Origin: Thermoleophilia bacterium
GTDB taxonomy: Bacteria; Actinomycetota; Thermoleophilia; Gaiellales; Gaiellaceae
DNA length: 16,945 nt
Assembly: GCA_025934335.1 (NCBI GenBank)
Contig: JAICYG010000048.1
Coordinates: forward strand, 1 to 16,945
Direction of reading: 5' to 3'
Shown here piece by piece: positions 12,262 to 16,945 of the stretch (its first letter is position 1; every line of letters starts with the position of its first letter). Below the pieces are notes generated by a model. That model worked only from the letters and a program-made list of their open reading frames with translations. It had not been told where the DNA came from and ran no database searches. The position numbers and the translations under genes are program-made.

Positions 12262-13440
12262 ATGAGAAAGGCGATCGTCCTCGCGTTCGCGCTGCTCGCC
12301 ACGTCGGTGGCGGCCGCGTCTGCGCAGGGCAGCGGGTCGGCCGCCGACAAGTCGGCGGCGGGTTACAGCTGCAGCAAGACGATCACGCTTCCGCTCGTCA
12401 CCCCGATCACCGGCGGCGCCGGTTTCCTCGGGACCGAGCAGGCGAGCTGGGCGAAGCTCGCCGTCCAGCAGTGGGCGAAGAAGCTCGGCCTGAAGGTCAA
12501 GCTCGTGACCGGTGACACCCCGGTCGAGCAGGGCGCGACGCCCGGCCAGGCGCTTGCCCAGAAGTACGTGGCAGACAAGAGCGTCCTCGCCGTCCTCGGC
12601 CCCGCCACCTCGGGTGCCGTCGCCGTGTCGAGCTCGACGTACTTCGCGGCAAAGCTCGCGCACATCTCGCCTTCGGCGACCCGGACGTCGTTCACACAGG
12701 GCCCGAAGAGAGACGCCACGCCGGCGTTCTTCCGTGACGTGCCGGGCGACTACGTCCAGGGCCCGACGGACGCCAAGTTCATGATCAACAAGCTGAAGGT
12801 CAAGAAGGTCGTGATCATGGACTTCCAGGAGCCCTACTCGCTCGGGCTCGCTGCGGCGGTCGAGAACACGCTCAAGAAGGGCGGCGTCTCGACCACACGC
12901 CTCTCGGCGCCGAACACGACGACCGACTACTCGGCGTACGTGACGAAGGTGCCGAGCGACGCGGACATCGTGTTCTTCCCGACGCAGAAGCCGGGCGACG
13001 CGCAGACGTTCGCCCAGCAGCTGATCGAGCAGGGCAAGAAGGCGAAGGTGTTCGGCAGCGACGGCTCGAACGACTCGTCGCAGTTCAAGCAGCCCGGCTC
13101 GTACGTGTCGAACTTCGCCCCGGACATCACCGGGATCAAGTCCGACGCGGCAATCATCGCGGCGTGGAAGAAGCAGAACCCGAACAAATCGGTCGGTTCG
13201 TTCGGCCCGCCCGCCTACGGTGCCGCGCAAATCGCCATGACGGCGATCTCGATGGCATGCAAGGCCGGCCACGGCTCGACCACGCGCGCGGCCGTCTTCC
13301 ACACGATCAAGAAGGTCCGGATCAAGAACTGGATCCTGGGTGGCTCGTTCCGCTGGTCGACGAAGTCGAACGACCCGCTGAACGCGAAGTTCTACATCTT
13401 CCAGATCCAGCCGAACGGGAGCTACAAGCTCGTCGGGTAG
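12262..13440 (+). CDS. livK: Branched-chain amino acid-type ABC transporter substrate-binding protein (392 aa)
   Basis: Periplasmic-binding-protein type 1 fold of the LivJ/LivK/Leu-Ile-Val-binding group. A Sec signal peptide covers about residues 1-21 (MRKAIVLAFALLATSVAAASAQ) with no lipobox Cys at the cleavage site. Then come TLPLVTPITGGAGFLGTEQASWAKLAVQ, GDTPVEQGATPGQALAQKYV, VLGPATSGAVAVSSSTYF, HISPSATRTSFT, FFRDVPGDYVQGPTDAKFM, VVIMDFQEPYSLGLAAAVE and a C-terminal domain ending QPNGSYKLVG. It captures the substrate outside the membrane and delivers it to the LivH/LivM permease. Branched-chain amino acids, other amino acids or amides are all possible substrates in this family. It is the first gene of the operon, with its own promoter and a strong ribosome-binding site. 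Confidence 0.9.
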   Translation: MRKAIVLAFALLATSVAAASAQGSGSAADKSAAGYSCSKTITLPLVTPITGGAGFLGTEQASWAKLAVQQWAKKLGLKVKLVTGDTPVEQGATPGQALAQKYVADKSVLAVLGPATSGAVAVSSSTYFAAKLAHISPSATRTSFTQGPKRDATPAFFRDVPGDYVQGPTDAKFMINKLKVKKVVIMDFQEPYSLGLAAAVENTLKKGGVSTTRLSAPNTTTDYSAYVTKVPSDADIVFFPTQKPGDAQTFAQQLIEQGKKAKVFGSDGSNDSSQFKQPGSYVSNFAPDITGIKSDAAIIAAWKKQNPNKSVGSFGPPAYGAAQIAMTAISMACKAGHGSTTRAAVFHTIKKVRIKNWILGGSFRWSTKSNDPLNAKFYIFQIQPNGSYKLVG

Positions 13441-13460
13441 AGCCCGTCACGACGGCACGA

Positions 13461-13497
13461 GGCAGGGGCGGCCCGGAGGAACCGGGCCGCCCCTGCC
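13461..13497 (+). terminator. 16-bp GC hairpin between binding-protein and permease genes
   Basis: Bases 13461-13476 pair perfectly with 13482-13497 around an AGGAA loop; there is no U-run afterwards. It lies 20 bp after the livK stop and 15 bp before the livH GTG. The likely role is partial termination or 3'-end protection that keeps binding-protein mRNA in excess over the membrane subunits, as is common in ABC-uptake operons. Confidence 0.7.
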
Positions 13498-13512
13498 GCA
13501 AGTAGGACGGAC

Positions 13513-14448
13513 GTGGACACCTTCATCCAGCTGACGATCGACGCGCTCACGCTCGGGAGTGTCTACGCCCTGATCGCGCTCGGCTACACGCTGGTCTACG
13601 GCGTCCTCAAGCTGCTCAACTTCGCGCACGGCGACGTGTTCATGGTCGGCTCGTTCGCTGGCTTCGGCGTCTTCCAGGCGCTCGGCGGCTCCGACCCGAC
13701 GGTGCCGCTCTGGCTCTTCCTGTCGCTCGTCACGCTTGCCGGAATGGCGGTGTGCGCGGCGCTCGGTGTCGCGATCGAGCGGTTCGCGTACCGGCCGTTG
13801 CGCGACGCGCCGCGGATCGCGCCGCTGATCAGCGCGCTCGGCGTCTCGTTCTTCCTCGCGAACTCGATGCAGCTCCTGTTCGGGGCGGCGCCCCGCACCT
13901 ACGACACCTTCGCGATCCACAACGCGGTGCTCTACACGTCGGGGTTCGACATCGGCAACGTGCACATGCCGCTCCTGCGCGTGATCACGATCGTCGCTGC
14001 ATTCGTGCTGATGGTCGCGCTGTGGCTCGTCGTCAACCGGACGCAGGCGGGGAAGGCGATGCGGGCGACGTCGTTCGACCGCGAGGCGGCGTCGATGATG
14101 GGGATCGACGTCGACCGGGTGATCGTCTTCACGTTCGTCGTCGGCTCCGCGCTTGCAGGTGCCGCGGGCGTCTTCTTCGCGCTGCGCGTGCCGACGACGG
14201 TGTCGATCGGCTTCGTCGCCGGCCTGAAGGGCTTCACCGCCGCGGTGATCGGCGGCATCGGCTCGATCCCCGGGGCGATGGCGGGCGGCCTCCTGCTCGG
14301 CTTCGCCGAGTCGTACACGCAGGGCTACTTCCCGTACGTGAAAGACCACACCCAGTGGTCCGACCTCGTCATCTTCGTGATCCTGATCGCGTTCATGATC
14401 TTCCGCCCGCAGGGCTTCTTCGGCCGCGCCGACATCCGCAAGGTATGA
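13513..14448 (+). CDS. livH: Branched-chain amino acid ABC transporter permease LivH (311 aa)
   Basis: Integral membrane subunit of the LivH type. It opens TFIQLTIDALTLGSVYALIALGYTLVYGVLKLLNFAHGDVFM, which is the diagnostic N-terminus. The cytoplasmic coupling region is NRTQAGKAMRATSFDREAASMMGIDVDRVI, followed by AAGVFFAL, GLKGFTAAVIGGIGSIPGAMAGGLLLG and the usual end FRPQGFFG. About eight hydrophobic segments are seen, and the length is normal for the family. The GTG start is preceded by AGGA at 5-nt spacing. It pairs with LivM to form the channel for the substrate delivered by the binding protein. LivM begins 1 nt after its stop. Confidence 0.93.
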   Translation: MDTFIQLTIDALTLGSVYALIALGYTLVYGVLKLLNFAHGDVFMVGSFAGFGVFQALGGSDPTVPLWLFLSLVTLAGMAVCAALGVAIERFAYRPLRDAPRIAPLISALGVSFFLANSMQLLFGAAPRTYDTFAIHNAVLYTSGFDIGNVHMPLLRVITIVAAFVLMVALWLVVNRTQAGKAMRATSFDREAASMMGIDVDRVIVFTFVVGSALAGAAGVFFALRVPTTVSIGFVAGLKGFTAAVIGGIGSIPGAMAGGLLLGFAESYTQGYFPYVKDHTQWSDLVIFVILIAFMIFRPQGFFGRADIRKV

Positions 14449-14449
14449 C

Positions 14450-15907
14450 GTGAGCGACTCCACGCCGCACTCGGGGCACATCCCCGCCGGCGGGCCGGCC
14501 GTCGGGCAGGACGAGTGGGTCGCACGCCACGCCGAGCGGCGCCTCATCCGCGGCGGCCCGCTCGGGACGCTCGAGGATCGGCTGCGCCGAGTGCCCTGGT
14601 GGGCGTGGCTCATCGTCTTCCTCGCCGCCTTCTCGCTCCTGCCGGTGGTCGAGTCGAGCGGTTACGTGCGGCGTGTCGCGTTCGACACGGTGCTCTACAT
14701 GCTGCTTGCGCTCGGCCTCAACATCGTGGTCGGCTGGGGCGGCCTCCTCGACCTCGGCTACGTCGCCTTCTACGGGATCGGCGCCTACGCGTACGCACTG
14801 CTCGCCTCGCCGCACTACGGCATCCACCTGCCGACGATCGTTGCAGTCCCGGCCGTGGTCGCGATCGGGGCGGTGGTCGGGCTCATGCTCGGGCTGCCGT
14901 CGTGGCGCCTGACGGGCGACTACCTGGCGATCGTGACGCTCTTCTTCCTGCAGCTCTTCCAGACGATCGCGACGAACGCGCAGGGGCTGACCGGCGGCCC
15001 GTTCGGGATCCTCAACGTCGACCCGTTCCACCTGTTCGGGCATGACCTCGCCGTCCAACACGGCGGCGTGTTCGCCGTCTCGTACCTGTACGTCGCGCTC
15101 GGCTTCTTCGCCGTCGTGTACGTCGCGCTTCGCTTCGTGAACGAGTCGCGCACGGGCCGTGCGTGGCGGTCGCTGCGCGAGGACCCGCTCGCGGCCGAGG
15201 CGATGGGAATGCCCGTGAACTGGCTGAAGCTGCTCAGCTTCTCGTTCGGAGCCGCCGTCGCGGCGTTGACGGGAACGTTGTTCGCGGCGCTCTCGGCGAG
15301 CGTGTTCCCGCTCTCGTTCTACTTCGTCCTGCTGATCACCGTCTACACCATGGTCATCCTCGGCGGAGCGGGCAGCCAGGCCGGCGTCGTCGCGGGCGCC
15401 CTGATCATCGGCCCGCTGCTCGAGTTGCTGCGCGATGCCTCGAAGTCGCGCATCATCTTCTTCGTCGCGCTCGTCGGCGCGCTCGTGCTCATGGGGCGGC
15501 GGTCGCGGCCGGTCGCAATCGTGGCGGTGGCGACGCTCGTGCTGGGCTTCCTCGTCCATGCGGTCGCGGGCGCGATCGACCCGAGCTGGGTGGCGGGCGA
15601 GCACCAACCGGGCTTCGCCGGTTTCGTCGACCACTGGGTGATCGTGCCCGAGCACCTCGCGCGCTGGATCCCGCCCGTCTCGTATGTCGGGGTGATCGGC
15701 GCTGCGCTCCTCTGCACGATGCTGCGCGGGCTGCCGCGGCTCGTCGCGCTCGTGCCGACGCTCTACCTCGGGGCGTTCGTCTGGGAGAACGTAATGCTCT
15801 CGAAGCCCGAGCCCGCGCGCTACATCGTGCTCGGGCTGATCCTGATCGCGTTGATGATCCTGCGCCCGAACGGACTCCTCGGCGAGCGGCGGGTGGAGAT
15901 CATATGA
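14450..15907 (+). CDS. livM: Branched-chain amino acid ABC transporter permease LivM, extended (485 aa)
   Basis: The LivM core is clear. A hydrophilic N-terminal tail (about 1-50) is followed by VLYMLLALGLNIVVGWGGLLDLGYVAFYGIGAYAYALL, GDYLAIVTLFFLQLFQTIA, GLTGGPFGI, and the coupling loop NESRTGRAWRSLREDPLAAEAMGMPV, then GTLFAALSASVFP and MVILGGAGSQAGVVAGALIIGPLLELLR. The family's closing MILRPNGLLGERRVEI is at residues 469-484. Between the core end (about 330) and this closing motif lie about 120 extra residues with some four additional hydrophobic stretches (about 335-349, 355-373, 411-425, 430-447) and a His/Trp/Pro-containing loop. Normal LivM proteins run straight through here. It starts at GTG 14450, and its TGA overlaps the LivG ATG (ATGA). 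Confidence 0.92.
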   Translation: MSDSTPHSGHIPAGGPAVGQDEWVARHAERRLIRGGPLGTLEDRLRRVPWWAWLIVFLAAFSLLPVVESSGYVRRVAFDTVLYMLLALGLNIVVGWGGLLDLGYVAFYGIGAYAYALLASPHYGIHLPTIVAVPAVVAIGAVVGLMLGLPSWRLTGDYLAIVTLFFLQLFQTIATNAQGLTGGPFGILNVDPFHLFGHDLAVQHGGVFAVSYLYVALGFFAVVYVALRFVNESRTGRAWRSLREDPLAAEAMGMPVNWLKLLSFSFGAAVAALTGTLFAALSASVFPLSFYFVLLITVYTMVILGGAGSQAGVVAGALIIGPLLELLRDASKSRIIFFVALVGALVLMGRRSRPVAIVAVATLVLGFLVHAVAGAIDPSWVAGEHQPGFAGFVDHWVIVPEHLARWIPPVSYVGVIGAALLCTMLRGLPRLVALVPTLYLGAFVWENVMLSKPEPARYIVLGLILIALMILRPNGLLGERRVEII

Positions 15908-16689
15908 GCCTGCTGGAGCTGCGCGGGGTCTCGCTCTCGTTCGGCGGCCTCAGGGTGCTCGACCAGCTCGACCTGAACGTGAACGAGGGCGAGATCGTCT
16001 CGGTGATCGGGCCGAACGGCGCCGGGAAGACGACGCTCTTCAACCTGATCACCGGCATCTACCGGCCGGAGGCGGGCGACATCGTCTTCGACGGCGAGAG
16101 CATCGTGGGGCTCGAGCCGCACCAGATCTCGCGGCGCGGCATCTCGCGCACCTTCCAGACGCTGCGCCTGTTCCTGAACATGTCGGTGAAGGAGAACGTG
16201 ATGGCCGCCGCGTACGGCCACACCCGCGCCGGCGTCTTCCGCTCGATGCTGCGCACGCCCGGGATGCGGCGGGAGGAGCGCGAGATCGCGGCGCTCGCCG
16301 AGGAGCGGCTGCGGTTCTTCGGGCAGCGGCTGATGGGTTACCGCTGGGATCAGCCCGCGTACTCGCTCTCGTACGCCAACCGGCGCCGCCTCGAGATCGC
16401 GCGCGCCACTGCGACGAACCCACGCCTCCTCCTGCTCGACGAGCCTGCCGCGGGCATGAACCCGGCCGAGACCCACGAGATCACCGAGCTGATCGGGGAG
16501 CTGCGGACGGTCGGCGGCTACACCATCCTCGTGATCGAGCACGACATGCACGTCGTCGAGGGCATCTCCGACCGCGTGGTCGCCCTCGACCACGGCATCA
16601 AGATCGCGGAGGGCTCGTTCGACGCGTGCGCGACCGACGAGAAGGTCGTCGAGGCGTACCTCGGCCTGAACACGATGTCGCGCAAATGA
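15904..16689 (+). CDS. livG: Branched-chain amino acid ABC transporter ATPase LivG (261 aa)
   Basis: Nucleotide-binding subunit with Walker A GPNGAGKTT, Q-loop ISRTFQ followed by the LivG-type LRLFLNMSVKENVM, Walker B LLLLDEP with D-loop AAGMNP, and H-loop VIEHDM. The signature helix reads YSLSYANRRRLEIARA where LivG usually has LSYGQQRRLEIARA, so the Gly of the signature is Ala and the Gln is Asn. The length and the C-terminal BCA-type ending are normal. It powers transport together with LivF on the cytoplasmic face of LivH/LivM. ATG 15904 overlaps the LivM stop, and its own TGA overlaps the LivF ATG (ATGA both times), so stoichiometry is probably set by coupled translation. Confidence 0.93.
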   Translation: MSLLELRGVSLSFGGLRVLDQLDLNVNEGEIVSVIGPNGAGKTTLFNLITGIYRPEAGDIVFDGESIVGLEPHQISRRGISRTFQTLRLFLNMSVKENVMAAAYGHTRAGVFRSMLRTPGMRREEREIAALAEERLRFFGQRLMGYRWDQPAYSLSYANRRRLEIARATATNPRLLLLDEPAAGMNPAETHEITELIGELRTVGGYTILVIEHDMHVVEGISDRVVALDHGIKIAEGSFDACATDEKVVEAYLGLNTMSRK

Positions 16690-16945
16690 GCTTCAACGGC
16701 GCCGGTCACCTGCTCGAGCTGCGCGACGTCAACACGTACTACGGGCAGATCCACATCCTGCAGGGGCTCTCGATCCACGTGAACGAGGGCGAGCTCGTGT
16801 GCCTGCTCGGCGGCAACGCGTCGGGGAAGTCGACGACCCTGAAGACGATCCTCGGGATCGTGCGGCCGCGCACCGGCGCGATCGTGCTCGGAGGCGAGGA
16901 CGTGACGAGGCGGCCGACGAGCTACCGGATCGGCCGGGGCATCGC
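16686..16945 (+). CDS. livF: Branched-chain amino acid ABC transporter ATPase LivF (partial, 5' end)
   Basis: The first 86 codons of the second ATPase subunit are present; the gene runs off the window end. The sequence shows LLELRDVNTYYGQIHILQGLSIHVNEGELVCLLG, the LivF hallmark (YYG then IHILQG), Walker A GGNASGKST (fits GxxxxGKS/T but differs from the usual GxNGAGKTT) and LKTILGIVRPRTGAIVLGGEDVT. ATG 16686 overlaps the LivG stop. It forms the ATPase dimer with LivG. The catalytic Walker B, signature and H-loop lie outside the window. Confidence 0.92.
   Translation, partial: MSFNGAGHLLELRDVNTYYGQIHILQGLSIHVNEGELVCLLGGNASGKSTTLKTILGIVRPRTGAIVLGGEDVTRRPTSYRIGRGI

Overview
The window is very GC-rich DNA from a high-GC Gram-positive bacterium. 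GTG starts are frequent, gene packing is tight with ATGA/GTGA overlaps, and the protein families (alanine/arginine-rich NlpC/P60, LCP, a LivKHMGF operon with variant ATPase motifs) fit Actinomycetota, most plausibly class Thermoleophilia (Gaiellales/Solirubrobacterales type). This placement is inferred from composition and protein style; there is no rRNA or other marker gene here. No tRNA, rRNA, CRISPR array, insertion sequence or phage gene was seen.

Layout. (1) 1-273 is a near-perfect inverted repeat with 135-bp arms and a 3-nt loop, cut by the window start. (2) 384-3837 is a minus-strand three-gene cluster: an MFS transporter fused to a cyclic-nucleotide-binding domain, a stand-alone cyclic-nucleotide-binding protein, and an HxHLDH metallo-beta-lactamase-fold hydrolase. 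Two small acidic peptide genes sharing a DDDDV(D/E)AH motif flank it; one of them (3524-3778) consists of nearly identical 28-29-residue repeats. A GCGA-tetraloop hairpin closes this block. (3) 3838-6752 is a minus-strand operon: ECF-type sigma factor, an 83-aa protein of unknown function, a cyclodeaminase-family protein, a 71-bp tandem duplication, an intracellular subtilisin-like protease and a GAF-domain protein. (4) 6807-9943 holds a third cyclic-nucleotide-binding protein convergent with an LCP cell-wall ligase, then a divergent secreted NlpC/P60 peptidase with coiled coil. (5) 9944-12139 holds a CaiB/BaiF CoA-transferase and, on the other strand, a double-cupin/OsmC pair. (6) 12168-16945 is a branched-chain amino acid (or related) ABC transporter operon in the order binding protein, LivH, LivM, LivG, LivF. 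It has a good sigma-70-like promoter and a 16-bp hairpin after the binding-protein gene; LivF is cut by the window end.

How the parts may work together. Region 2 looks like a cyclic-nucleotide-responsive export or signalling unit, since sensor domains sit next to a phosphodiesterase-like enzyme. Region 3 looks like a regulatory operon joining a sigma factor, a cytoplasmic protease and a GAF sensor. Region 4 is cell-envelope maintenance and region 6 is nutrient uptake. The least explained items are the paired DDDDV(D/E)AH peptides around the cyclic-nucleotide cluster, the start/stop-linked 71-bp duplication before the protease, and the long hairpin at the left edge.
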